In this document: piece by piece, positions 25,182 through 33,972 of the stretch
How the letters are laid out: every line of letters begins with the position of its first letter
How positions within the stretch are numbered: the stretch's first letter is position 1
From: Aquimarina sp. TRL1
GTDB taxonomy: Bacteria > Bacteroidota > Bacteroidia > Flavobacteriales > Flavobacteriaceae
DNA length: 64,000 nt
NCBI RefSeq assembly: GCF_013365535.1
Contig: NZ_CP053590.1
Span: 3,524,501 to 3,588,500, forward strand
Direction of reading: 5' to 3'
The notes under the pieces: generated by a model
The model's database searches: none
What the model saw: only the letters and a program-made list of their open reading frames with translations
Told to the model about the DNA's origin: nothing
Program-made: the position numbers and the translations under genes

Positions 25182-25898
25182 ATGGATAATTTTCAAATAG
25201 AAACTGCCCAAAATGTAAGTATTCAGCAAAACATCGCAGGGATAGGAGAACGTATTCTGGCATATTTAATAGATTTGATGATTTTAATCGTCTACGTTTT
25301 TATCATGGCTTTTGTAGTAGGAGTACTGAGTGATGCCGTGACCAATCAATGGGTACTTTCCTTACTATTTGGATTGCCTTTTTTCTTATACTTTTTACTT
25401 TGGGAGACATTCTGGGATGGAAAAACCCCGGGAAAGGCAGCTATGAAAATAAAAGTAGCAAAGTTAGACGGTTCCAGACCAAAGTTTTCGGATTATTTAA
25501 TTCGATGGTTATTGCGCTTGGTCGATATTTCTATAAGCTCTGGAGGCGTTGCAATTTGCGTCATATTATTACGGGGAAAAGGACAACGATTAGGTGATAT
25601 GGCGGCTAATACTACTGTAATTGATGAAAAAAAACGAGTATCTTTTAAAGATACCATTTTAGTGGAAGTAGCGGACGACTACCTTCCTGTTTATCCTCAG
25701 GTAACTGTTTTTGATGATGCTCAAATCAGAAAAATTAAAGCAGTTTATACAGCAGCAAAACGAGATGGAAAACACAATGTAATTTTGCAATTATCAGAAA
25801 AAGTGAGTTCCCTGATGGAGGTTAGTCCAGAAGAAAAACCGTTGCAATTCATAGATAGAGTATTATCAGATTATAACTACTATACACAGCAGCTTTAA
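25182..25898 (+). CDS. RDD family membrane protein
   Basis: 238 residues. An RDD domain spans about 15-145: ERILAYLIDLMILIVYVF, LLWETFWDGKTPGKAAMKIK and the charged WLLRLVDISIS stretch, with four membrane segments. A cytoplasmic tail (150-238) ends in IDRVLSDYNYYTQQL. RDD proteins are linked to ion or osmolyte transport in some bacteria. It is divergent from the SpoIIM/MoxR operon, its usual neighbour in this phylum, so it probably belongs to the same system. Confidence 0.93.
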   Translation: MDNFQIETAQNVSIQQNIAGIGERILAYLIDLMILIVYVFIMAFVVGVLSDAVTNQWVLSLLFGLPFFLYFLLWETFWDGKTPGKAAMKIKVAKLDGSRPKFSDYLIRWLLRLVDISISSGGVAICVILLRGKGQRLGDMAANTTVIDEKKRVSFKDTILVEVADDYLPVYPQVTVFDDAQIRKIKAVYTAAKRDGKHNVILQLSEKVSSLMEVSPEEKPLQFIDRVLSDYNYYTQQL

Positions 25899-26212
25899 AA
25901 TTAGTAGAGAAAATTAAGTTTATAATTTTAGATGTAAATAATAGTTTTCTACTGCTATTGGTGTTAAGTGTGTTTTTGATATGGTGAATAAGAGCAGAAA
26001 TTACTAGCTTTTAAGACATACTTGTTATATTGAACTGTAGAGCAAAAACGTTGTTTTCTTTTTGAAATAAATAGAACGGTCTCTAATACTATTGTATCTT
26101 TGTTTAGAGAAGTTAAGGACTTTTCCGTTTTGAATTCAGATGTTAATTTTCCTCGTTTTCAGGAAATAAAAAAGGATTCAATCACCTCTGCAAGCAACAG
26201 TAAATTCGTTTT
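25899..26212 (+). other. Intergenic leader of the histidine kinase gene
   Basis: 314 bases without a gene. It contains a -7 box TATCTTTG at 26095-26102, which gives a leader of about 100 bases before the kinase start. An imperfect inverted repeat (GTAGaGAAAA with TTTTCTAC) spans about 25904-25954, after the RDD gene, and may terminate it. Confidence 0.5.
26095..26102 (+). promoter_or_regulatory. -7 element TATCTTTG for the histidine kinase gene
   Basis: A perfect TAnnTTTG match on the plus strand, 110 bases upstream of the ATG at 26213. No TTTG lies within 17-23 bases upstream; the nearest (26061-26064) is 30 bases away. Confidence 0.45.
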
Positions 26213-28402
26213 ATGAATTCTATTAAATATATTTTCATAACATTTGTTTTTTTTCTTTTCTCAGAAGGCATACAAGCTCAGAATAACAAGATTGACAGTC
26301 TAAAAAATGAATTAGAAAAACATAAAACAAATGATACGATTCGAGTAAATTTATTATATGATTTAGCATCTTCGTATCTTCGAAAAGATGTGAATTCTAC
26401 CAAATTATACTTGGAGAAAGCTGAAAAATTAAGTAATGCGTTAAACTATACAAAAGGAAAAGCAAAAGTAGCATACTTAAACGGAGTTGTTTTTTCCACC
26501 CGATCAAAGTTTGATCAAGCTATTAAAAGCTTTCATGAAGCCATTCTATTATATGAAATTATTAATTTAAAAGAAGGACTATCAAAATGCTATACCGGTT
26601 TAGGAATTACTGCATATTATAATCATGAGTATAGAAAATCTATAGGATATCATCAACAATCTATACAAATTAATAAAGAGATTAAAAATGAAAAAAATAT
26701 TGCTGTAAGTTTAAAATACATTGCTTATGCTCATTCCGATATGAGTAATTATGATGAGGCGCTAAATTGTTTAAATAAAGCATTAGCCATTAATAGGAAA
26801 TATAATAATGAGGTTGAAATTTCGAGTTGCTTAAATAATATAGGTATTTTATATCATGAAAAAGGAAACAACCCTCTTGCTTTAGAGTTTTACAATAAAT
26901 CATTATTTATTGCAAAAAAAATAAAAGACACTTCAGCTATCTCAAAGGCTTTAAATAATATAGGGATTATTTATAAAATGAATCAGCAATATGAAAAAGC
27001 GATACAAAATTATAAAGAGTCTTTAAAAATAGAGGAAAAAGTAGGAAATAAACGATATATCAGTAATGCTTTAAATAACTTAGGAATAGTTTATAATAGA
27101 AAAGGTGATAGTGAAAATGCCCTCATTTTTTTAAACAAGGCTTTAGAAATAAGTAGGGAGATATTATATAAAGATCAGATTTCTACTTGTTTAAATAATA
27201 TTGGTGATGTCTATTTATTTTTACTAAAAGACAACAAAAAAGCACTTAAAAGTTATACAGAAGCCAAAACGATTAATCTAGAGATTGAAGATAATTTAGG
27301 GTTATGTAATTCTTATTTGGGTATAGCCACTGTTTATGCAAATCAAAAAAAATATGATAAAGCATTATCTAATGTTTTAAAAAGTAAAGAGCTCTCTGAA
27401 CAACACGATCTTTTAGATTTCAAAAAAGATGCCTACGAATTACTTTCAAATATTTATAAGAATACGGGCAATTTTAAAGAAGCATTTTTTAGCCATCAAA
27501 AATTCAAAGTGATAAGTGATAGCCTTCTAAATAAAAAGGGGATTGAGCGAATGACAGCATTAGAATATGAGTACAAATACAAAAATGAATTAGAGTCTGC
27601 AGAAAAAAGAGAATTAAGATTAACAAAAACTGTAAAAAAAACCTCTCAGGATTTAGCAAAATCACAACGTGATTTATTACTGGGTATAATTGCTTTTTTA
27701 GTTATAATATTACTTTTGGGAGCCATCATTTTCTTTTTAAAACTGAGAAATGAAAAATCCAAAACTCAACATATTGTAATCGAACAAAAACTGTTACGTT
27801 CACAAATGACTCCTCATTTTATATTTAATTCACTTTCTGTTTTGCAAGGAATGATATTAAATAAAGAAGAAAAAAAGTCAGTTTCATATTTATCCAAATT
27901 TTCAAAGTTACTTCGTATTATATTAGAAAATTCAAGAGATAAAACCGTTCTATTATCCCAAGAATTAAAAGCAGTAAGAAATTACCTGGCGCTTCAAACT
28001 TTAGAGAGTAAATCGTGTAAGTATACTGTTTTTGTAGAAGATGCCATAGATGAAACCTTATTTAGAATATCACCCATGCTTATTCAACCCTTTGTTGAAA
28101 ACGCTATAGAACATGCTTTTATTAATCAAGAAGAAGAGAAAATCATTGAGATACACTTATCATATCTGAATAATGATTTGATTTGTAAGATTTCAGATAA
28201 TGGCGTTGGGATTGACTCTTTGAAGAAGAAGAAAAATCAAGAAAAGAAATCATTGTCCACTATCATAACCTCAGAGCGATTAGAGATCTTATCAAAAGAC
28301 TTTAAAACGAGAGGATCGGTTGTCGTTGAAGATCGAAAAAAATATAATGAAAAAGGGACAGTAGTTACCTTAGTAATCCCTTATATTTTACAAAAAAACT
28401 AA
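26213..28402 (+). CDS. TPR-containing LytS-type sensor histidine kinase, orphan
   Basis: 729 residues. A signal peptide (1-22, GIQAQ) is followed by a periplasmic region of about ten tetratricopeptide repeats (30-430), a coiled coil, one membrane segment at about 485-507 and a cytoplasmic kinase of the LytS/YehU family. The phosphoacceptor is His535 in QMTPHFIFNSLSVLQ. The ATP-binding region shows QPFVENAIEHAF (N box) and ISDNGVGID (G box). Kinases of this type normally precede a LytTR response regulator; none is found here, so the partner lies elsewhere or is lost. Confidence 0.94.
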   Translation: MNSIKYIFITFVFFLFSEGIQAQNNKIDSLKNELEKHKTNDTIRVNLLYDLASSYLRKDVNSTKLYLEKAEKLSNALNYTKGKAKVAYLNGVVFSTRSKFDQAIKSFHEAILLYEIINLKEGLSKCYTGLGITAYYNHEYRKSIGYHQQSIQINKEIKNEKNIAVSLKYIAYAHSDMSNYDEALNCLNKALAINRKYNNEVEISSCLNNIGILYHEKGNNPLALEFYNKSLFIAKKIKDTSAISKALNNIGIIYKMNQQYEKAIQNYKESLKIEEKVGNKRYISNALNNLGIVYNRKGDSENALIFLNKALEISREILYKDQISTCLNNIGDVYLFLLKDNKKALKSYTEAKTINLEIEDNLGLCNSYLGIATVYANQKKYDKALSNVLKSKELSEQHDLLDFKKDAYELLSNIYKNTGNFKEAFFSHQKFKVISDSLLNKKGIERMTALEYEYKYKNELESAEKRELRLTKTVKKTSQDLAKSQRDLLLGIIAFLVIILLLGAIIFFLKLRNEKSKTQHIVIEQKLLRSQMTPHFIFNSLSVLQGMILNKEEKKSVSYLSKFSKLLRIILENSRDKTVLLSQELKAVRNYLALQTLESKSCKYTVFVEDAIDETLFRISPMLIQPFVENAIEHAFINQEEEKIIEIHLSYLNNDLICKISDNGVGIDSLKKKKNQEKKSLSTIITSERLEILSKDFKTRGSVVVEDRKKYNEKGTVVTLVIPYILQKN

Positions 28403-28748
28403 TACCTTCTTTACTATAAAATGTTTGGTATATAAAATAAAGAATATCTCAGATAAAGCATACGTAATGCAGTATTACTCATCGTTACTAAAATTGGATC
28501 AGGTATAGTGTTTTTAGAGATATTGCGTTGGTAATCAGTTTTTTTGTTTTTGTAAAGGGGGAAAAAATATGTTTTTTTCTATATAAAAAGAACTGTTTTT
28601 AAATGCATTGTTAACATAGTATAACGACTCTTTTGCGAATATTTTTTTAAGTATCACGTTTATTTATTCTAAAGCTTCAGAAATAGATTATCTATTTCTT
28701 TCTCTGCTTATACCATATACTTTTATCATCAACAATCAACAAAAGCAT
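28403..28748. other. Intergenic gap with a 10-bp palindrome
   Basis: 346 bases with no credible gene; in particular no LytTR regulator follows the kinase. AGAAATAGAT (28679-28688) and ATCTATTTCT (28690-28699) form an inverted repeat with a one-base spacer 49 bases before the next start codon. It is a possible operator for the small membrane protein gene. Confidence 0.5.
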
Positions 28749-28958
28749 ATGGAAAACATTAAAACAAAGTTAGGTCAAGGAGGATTATTACTGGCAGCAA
28801 TGGGTATCATGTCTATTGTACTCTCCATTTTTAATTACAATATCAGAGTGCTCTCTTGGGTAGATCTGTGGGGGAATACCATCGGTTGGGTGATTAGATT
28901 TCTTCTCATACTTGTAGGAGTTGTATTGTTTATCCTTTTTGGAAGAAATGAAGAATAA
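28749..28958 (+). CDS. Small two-helix membrane protein
   Basis: 69 residues. Two hydrophobic helices (about 12-32 and 45-63) are separated by NYNIRVLSWVDLWGN, with an acidic C-terminus (GRNEE). No family is recognised. The start ATG at 28749 has an A-rich upstream region (CAACAAAAGCAT), usual for translation starts in this phylum. Small proteins of this shape may modify a membrane complex, but nothing in the sequence says which. Confidence 0.65.
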   Translation: MENIKTKLGQGGLLLAAMGIMSIVLSIFNYNIRVLSWVDLWGNTIGWVIRFLLILVGVVLFILFGRNEE

Positions 28959-29165
28959 ACCAATGGAAGGCTATACTCCTAAATAGACACCTATATACCT
29001 GAAAGGAGTACCTCTCACTTCTCAAAAACTCTACTAACACATATAACAATAGATTGTAGTTACAACAACCCTAACATCTTGTAGAAGAAACAGTTTTCTG
29101 TTTCTCTATAAGGTAACAGGAGATTTTATCAATCTAAACTACCAAAAAATAAAAGTTAAATAAAC

Positions 29166-31160
29166 ATGAAAAGAACATTGAAATTTTCCCCTTTATTACT
29201 AATTATATTGTTACTTAATTTTAGTTGTAGCAAAGATGATGATATTCAAATAAATCTTAAAGATTTGAAAGTAACGGTCGATGAAAACCCTGCAAATGGG
29301 CAGGTTCTCGGTCAAGTTCAAACAGATAATAACAGCTCCTTGAGTTTTAGTATAACTGCGCAAACACCAGCAGGAGCATTGGCTATAGAGAAAAAAACAG
29401 GAAAACTAACCGTTGCCGATGCCATCTTGTTCGATTTCGAAACAAACCCTACAATTACGGCAACTGTTTCTGCTGAGGGGGCTCAAAATACAGCAAAAAT
29501 AACCATTAACTTAAATAATCTAAAAGAGTTAACTACTGAAGATTTTAGTGTTACGATAGATGAAAATCCGATAAATGGAGATACTATTGGTATAGTTCAG
29601 GCTACCAGTGATGGAACGGTAAGTTACAGCTTACTATCTCAAACACCAGAAGGAGCATTAAACATTAATACCAGTACAGGAGAATTAACAGTAGCTGATG
29701 CTACATTATTTGATTTTGAAGTAAATCCTGTAATTACGGCAATTATTTCGGTTGATAATTCTGGAAATACACAAAATGTGACAGCTACCATCAATCTTAC
29801 CGATGTAAATGAAGTAAGTCTTCAGGATTTTACAACTACCATAGATGAAAATCCAGTCAATGGGCAATCATTAGGTGTTGTTCAAGTTACCGGAGGTGAA
29901 GCATTAATTTTTAATATAACTTCTCAAACACCCAATGGAGCTTTAAGCATAAATGCGAACACAGGAGAGTTGACAGTCGTTGATGCTACTTTGTTTGATT
30001 TTGAAATTAATCCGGTAGTTACAGCTACTATCTCGGTTGATAATTCAGGGAGTATGCAACACTTGACAGCCACCATCAATCTTACTAATATAAATGAAGT
30101 AAGTATTCAGGATTTTACCGCTACTATAGATGAAAACCCAGCCAATGGGCAGTCGCTTGGTATAGTGCAAGCTACTGGTGATGGAACATTAAGTTTTAGT
30201 ATTACCTCTCAAACGCCAGGAGGAGCATTAAGTATAAATGCTAGTACGGGAGAGTTAACCGTTGCTGATGCTACCTTGTTTGATTATGAAACAAACCCTG
30301 CGATTACGGCAACTGTTACTGTTGATAATGCTGGAAATACTGAGAGTGCAGATGTGACAATTAACCTTACTAATGTAAATGAATTAAGTATCCAGCAATT
30401 CAATACAACTATTGATGAAAACTCTACCAATGGATCTATCCTTGGTACCGTTCAGACCAATGGTATAGGAATCTTAAGTTTTAGTATTGCTTCTCAAACA
30501 CCTGCTGGGGCGTTAAGTATAAATGCCAGTACTGGAGAATTAACAATTGCCGATGCTACCTTGTTCGATTTTGAAACCAACCCTACAATTACAGCAAATA
30601 TTTCTGTAAGTAATTCAGAAGGTATCGAAACAGCTATAGCTACAGTTAATCTTAATGATGTAAATGAAATTGGTGAGTTTAAATATGGAGGTGTTATTTT
30701 TTGGCTAGATCCTTCAGATATTAGTCATGGTTTGGTATGTACTGTTAGTGACTTTCCTATAATTGGGGGATGGGGTTGTCAAGGCACAAATATAGCTGGG
30801 GCTATTGGAACAGAGATAGGACAAGGTCAAGCTAATACAACTGCCATTTTAGCTGAGTGCGCTACAGCTGGTATTGCAGCAGATATTGCATCAAACAGTA
30901 CCTCTGGAGGATATTCCGATTGGTTTTTACCCAGTAAAGATGCGTTACAGGAAATGCATACCCACAGAGCAACAATAAATAATACTGCAGTTTTAAATGG
31001 AGGATCAAATTTAGCTTCTGGTGTTTTTTATTGGAGTTCATCACAAAATGATAGTAATACGGCTTGGTTAATTTATTTCGACAACAATGGAGCGGCATTT
31101 TTCCTAAATAAAGGAACAGCAGGGAGCAACATAAAAATGCGAGCAGTAAGAGCTTTCTAA
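29166..31160 (+). CDS. Surface lipoprotein with five cadherin-like repeats and a C-terminal Lcl/DUF1566 domain
   Basis: 664 residues. The lipobox LNFSC gives acylated Cys21, followed by the acidic KDDD expected of surface-exported Bacteroidota lipoproteins. Five near-identical repeats of 91-95 residues occupy 31-501. Each contains a TIDENPxNG start and an ALSINASTGELTVADA-like cadherin signature, so they are calcium-binding Ig-like beta domains. The C-terminal 160 residues (GGVIFWLDPSD, GGYSDWFLPSKDALQEM, FYWSSSQND, IKMRAVRAF) match the DUF1566/Lcl domain. A likely adhesin; ligand unknown. It is followed by the hairpin at 31177-31210. Confidence 0.9.
   Translation: MKRTLKFSPLLLIILLLNFSCSKDDDIQINLKDLKVTVDENPANGQVLGQVQTDNNSSLSFSITAQTPAGALAIEKKTGKLTVADAILFDFETNPTITATVSAEGAQNTAKITINLNNLKELTTEDFSVTIDENPINGDTIGIVQATSDGTVSYSLLSQTPEGALNINTSTGELTVADATLFDFEVNPVITAIISVDNSGNTQNVTATINLTDVNEVSLQDFTTTIDENPVNGQSLGVVQVTGGEALIFNITSQTPNGALSINANTGELTVVDATLFDFEINPVVTATISVDNSGSMQHLTATINLTNINEVSIQDFTATIDENPANGQSLGIVQATGDGTLSFSITSQTPGGALSINASTGELTVADATLFDYETNPAITATVTVDNAGNTESADVTINLTNVNELSIQQFNTTIDENSTNGSILGTVQTNGIGILSFSIASQTPAGALSINASTGELTIADATLFDFETNPTITANISVSNSEGIETAIATVNLNDVNEIGEFKYGGVIFWLDPSDISHGLVCTVSDFPIIGGWGCQGTNIAGAIGTEIGQGQANTTAILAECATAGIAADIASNSTSGGYSDWFLPSKDALQEMHTHRATINNTAVLNGGSNLASGVFYWSSSQNDSNTAWLIYFDNNGAAFFLNKGTAGSNIKMRAVRAF
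29256..30668 (+). repeat. Five tandem 273-285 bp coding repeats (cadherin-like domains)
   Basis: The first unit encodes 91 residues (29256-29528); units two to five encode 95 residues each. DNA as well as protein is conserved among units three to five, so repeat number may change by recombination. Confidence 0.85.
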
Positions 31161-31176
31161 AACTTTTGATTCAAAA

Positions 31177-31210
31177 AAGCAAACCATCTTTACAACAAGG
31201 TGGTTTGCTT
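31177..31210 (+). terminator. Stem-loop after the cadherin-repeat lipoprotein gene
   Basis: AAGCAAACCATCTT pairs with AAGGTGGTTTGCTT (14 bp, one wobble) around a six-base loop, 16 bases after the stop codon. It is followed by only a weak T-rich stretch (TTACTCC), so termination may be partial. Confidence 0.65.
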
Positions 31211-31332
31211 ACTCCTAAGAAGTACTTATTTGGTATCATGTTCTTAAAAAGGCTGAACATTAGAGTCAGATTTGGTACTGAATGAGGTTCTCTATTAAGA
31301 AAATATTAGATCCATCAATTAACTATGGTAAA

Positions 31333-32538
31333 ATGAATAAAAACAACACCTATTTTCCGCCAATACATGCAAAAAAAGTAGCTACCAGACAAGAAGAAAA
31401 GTGGGATGAAGCAATAGCTTTGTTTAATAGTAAACAATACGATAAAGTTTTACCCACGATATTGGATTATGTGGGTAGTCATTTACAAAACAAAAAAAAT
31501 GGCAATACTTATGAAATAGCACATGGGTCTGTAGTCATCACTATTACACAAACAGTAGATGAACTGGTGATAAAATGTCCTTTTCTAAACATAGCGAATG
31601 CTAAAAGAGTACCGCTAATGCGCAGATTAGCAGAAATACGTATGTCTCCGCTTAATCTTACCAATGTCGCATTGGAGAATGAGTTGGTTTACTTTTCTTT
31701 TTCTTGCCCTATAAATGTATGCGAACCCTATAAAATCTACGGAGTACTTAGAGAAATTTGTTATTATGCAGATAGTTACGACGATGAGTTTATAGAAAAG
31801 TTTAATGCAGCACATCTTCAAGAACCAAATATAACACCTTTATCAGATGATATAAAGAAAGCAGCATATGCTAATTATCAAAAAATTATAGAAGAAGGTT
31901 TACAGCGTTTTGATCATTATATGGAAAATCGCCATGAAAACAATGCTTGGTATACGTTAAATATCACTTTAAAAAAGATTGAATTTTATGCAGAGCCGCA
32001 GGGGTATTTACGTACTGTATTAGAGAATGCTATAGATGATATTTTTGACAGAAATACTCCTTTTCAGAATCGGTTGCTACAGGGAAAAGCAAGTTTAAAA
32101 AAGTTGCAAAACTATTCTATAGATAAGTTTTCAGCAGATCTATATCAGGTAGAAACATTTATACCTTATAAGTATAGTGGTAAAAAGGAAAATATTAGAG
32201 AAAACTGGGCAGATAGTTATACTGATGTGCAAGAAATGATAGCCAATGCCAGGTTTGAAGATGCTTCGAATGTATTACAATCCTGTTTTTACGGATTGTT
32301 CTACTATAATCTGGTTGACGAAAGCATTGGTGAACCCATTATAAATGCTTTAGCTCAAGCTGATGGACAGAATTGGAACCAGGCAGCACCGGTTTTAATG
32401 AAAGGAATGGAAACCATTATGGAGGACTTTCTATTTGATAATGATTTTGGTATGGATTTATCAAAAATAATGGGAGAACAAATGAAACAATCAATGGCAG
32501 CAATCCAGCAAATGATGACTAATTTTAAAGTAAGCTAA
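31333..32538 (+). CDS. Hypothetical protein, first gene of the protease operon (possible YbjN-like region)
   Basis: 401 residues from ATG 31333; the frame extends back to 31282, but the added 17 residues look non-coding. There is no signal peptide. Residues 25 to about 165 alternate strands and helices (YEIAHGSVVITITQTVDELV, RMSPLNLTNVALENELVYFS, EICYYADSYDDEFI) in a way that resembles the YbjN / type III secretion chaperone fold. Residues 165-401 are mostly helical and end in MGEQMKQSMAAIQQMM. Family unknown. It is three bases before the protease gene, so the two products probably act together in the cytoplasm. Confidence 0.75.
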   Translation: MNKNNTYFPPIHAKKVATRQEEKWDEAIALFNSKQYDKVLPTILDYVGSHLQNKKNGNTYEIAHGSVVITITQTVDELVIKCPFLNIANAKRVPLMRRLAEIRMSPLNLTNVALENELVYFSFSCPINVCEPYKIYGVLREICYYADSYDDEFIEKFNAAHLQEPNITPLSDDIKKAAYANYQKIIEEGLQRFDHYMENRHENNAWYTLNITLKKIEFYAEPQGYLRTVLENAIDDIFDRNTPFQNRLLQGKASLKKLQNYSIDKFSADLYQVETFIPYKYSGKKENIRENWADSYTDVQEMIANARFEDASNVLQSCFYGLFYYNLVDESIGEPIINALAQADGQNWNQAAPVLMKGMETIMEDFLFDNDFGMDLSKIMGEQMKQSMAAIQQMMTNFKVS

Positions 32539-32541
32539 TCT

Positions 32542-33630
32542 ATGAATATCATTAAAAATATAGAAAAATCTGTGTATAGAATCAATACGGCAAATGGATC
32601 TGGAACAGGATTTTATAGCCTGCAAGATCATGTTGTTGTAACTAATTATCACGTAGTATCTGGCTGTTTATCAGTAAGTGTAGAAGGGCAGGACAGGAAT
32701 AGATATTTAGCAAAGGTTGTGTATATAAATCAAGGAAAAGACATTGCTTTTTTACAAGTAGAAAACTTACCAAAACCTGTCGAAACCATACATATCAAGC
32801 ACAATAACGAAACCATTTCCAGAGATAAAGTGTTGGTGTTGGGATATCCATATGGTATGCCATTTACTGTTACAGAAGGGATTGTGTCTAATCCCAGACA
32901 GGTTATTGACGGCAGGAACTTTATACAAACAGATGCTGCGATTAATCCGGGAAATAGTGGTGGTCCCGTAATTAATGAAAAAGGGGAATTAGTAGGTATT
33001 GTAACCTCTAAGTTTTCAGATGCGGATAATATGGGATTTGCTATCCCGATGGAAACGCTCCGTGAAGAATTGGAAATTGTTAGTGAGTTATCTGGTAAGT
33101 TTACTTTAGGCTGTCCTAGTTGTAATGGCTTAATTGAAGAAAAAACAGAATATTGCCTTAATTGTGGAAACGATATTGATGAAAAACTATTTGAAGAAAA
33201 TCCGCTTTCAGATTTTAGTTTAAAAGTAGAAGAAGCCATTACCAAATTAGATTTAGATCCCGTTTTGACAAGATCAGGTCGGGAACGGTGGTATTTTCAT
33301 CAAGGGAGTGCAGAAATACGAATGTTTGTGTATGATAATAATTATTTATTTGCGACCTCTCCATTAAATGATTTACCCCGAAAAAATTTAGCAGAAGTAT
33401 ATGAATATATTTTAACTGCTGATATAGGAAAGCATAGATTATCCATTTCTAACAATCAGATATTTCTTTCCTACCGCATTCATATAAGTGATTTGTATTC
33501 AGAGAACAAAGAAGAATTTCTCGAAGATATCGCTCAACTGGCTTTAAAGGCAGATGATTTAGATGATATGTTCGTAACTAATTTCGGTGCAAAAATGACA
33601 CAGTATAGTAAACAACTACAGAACTTTTAA
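32542..33630 (+). CDS. Trypsin-like serine protease (S1C) with zinc ribbon, no signal peptide
   Basis: 362 residues. The N-terminal 185 residues are an S1C/DegP-like protease domain with a complete triad: His37 (TNYHVVSG), Asp67 (GKDIAFL) and Ser139 (GNSGGP). A zinc ribbon follows with Cys191, 194, 205 and 208 (CPSC and CLNC). Residues 225-362 form an alpha/beta region that again looks YbjN/chaperone-like. There is no PDZ domain, and no signal peptide or membrane segment, so unlike DegP it should act in the cytoplasm. It is tightly packed between the 401-residue protein and two small membrane proteins. Confidence 0.9.
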   Translation: MNIIKNIEKSVYRINTANGSGTGFYSLQDHVVVTNYHVVSGCLSVSVEGQDRNRYLAKVVYINQGKDIAFLQVENLPKPVETIHIKHNNETISRDKVLVLGYPYGMPFTVTEGIVSNPRQVIDGRNFIQTDAAINPGNSGGPVINEKGELVGIVTSKFSDADNMGFAIPMETLREELEIVSELSGKFTLGCPSCNGLIEEKTEYCLNCGNDIDEKLFEENPLSDFSLKVEEAITKLDLDPVLTRSGRERWYFHQGSAEIRMFVYDNNYLFATSPLNDLPRKNLAEVYEYILTADIGKHRLSISNNQIFLSYRIHISDLYSENKEEFLEDIAQLALKADDLDDMFVTNFGAKMTQYSKQLQNF

Positions 33631-33640
33631 AACAAAAATC

Positions 33641-33967
33641 ATGTGGTTTATATTCCCATCAGTTATACTATTGATAGGTTCACTAGGGCTTTACCTTACT
33701 ATAAAAGCTTATAAAAAAGGACAAACTATTAGTTTGAAAAAACTCATAGTCACAGTAATGCTCATTTTTTTAGGTGGAGGTGTTTTTCTACAAAAAATGA
33801 GAATAGTTGATAATGAACATTTAGAACAATTATTACTTGCTTTTGATAAGGAAGCAAGAGAAGAAATAGAAAAGGAAAGCAAAAGAAAGAAAAATGAAGC
33901 AGAAGAAAAGCGAAAAGAAATGTTTAAGAGAATCGGTAGAGAAACGAAGAAACTAAATAAAAATTAA
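33641..33967 (+). CDS. Small membrane protein with charged helical tail (protease operon)
   Basis: 108 residues. Two membrane segments (about 3-20 and 33-50) are followed by a highly charged helix rich in Lys and Glu (residues 65-108), probably a cytoplasmic coiled coil. No family is recognised. It is 10 bases after the protease gene and 5 bases before the next gene, so it is co-transcribed. Confidence 0.7.
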   Translation: MWFIFPSVILLIGSLGLYLTIKAYKKGQTISLKKLIVTVMLIFLGGGVFLQKMRIVDNEHLEQLLLAFDKEAREEIEKESKRKKNEAEEKRKEMFKRIGRETKKLNKN

Positions 33968-33972
33968 AACTT

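Noticed and set aside
29256..30668. Tandem DNA repeats read as a mobile or CRISPR-like array
   Set aside because: Units are in frame, multiples of three, and encode cadherin-like domains of one protein.
32730..33245. Long 171-codon open frame on the minus strand across the trypsin-like protease gene
   Set aside because: It is a shadow of the protease frame; the plus-strand frame has the full catalytic triad and zinc ribbon, and the antisense product shows low-complexity Ser-rich sequence and no motif.
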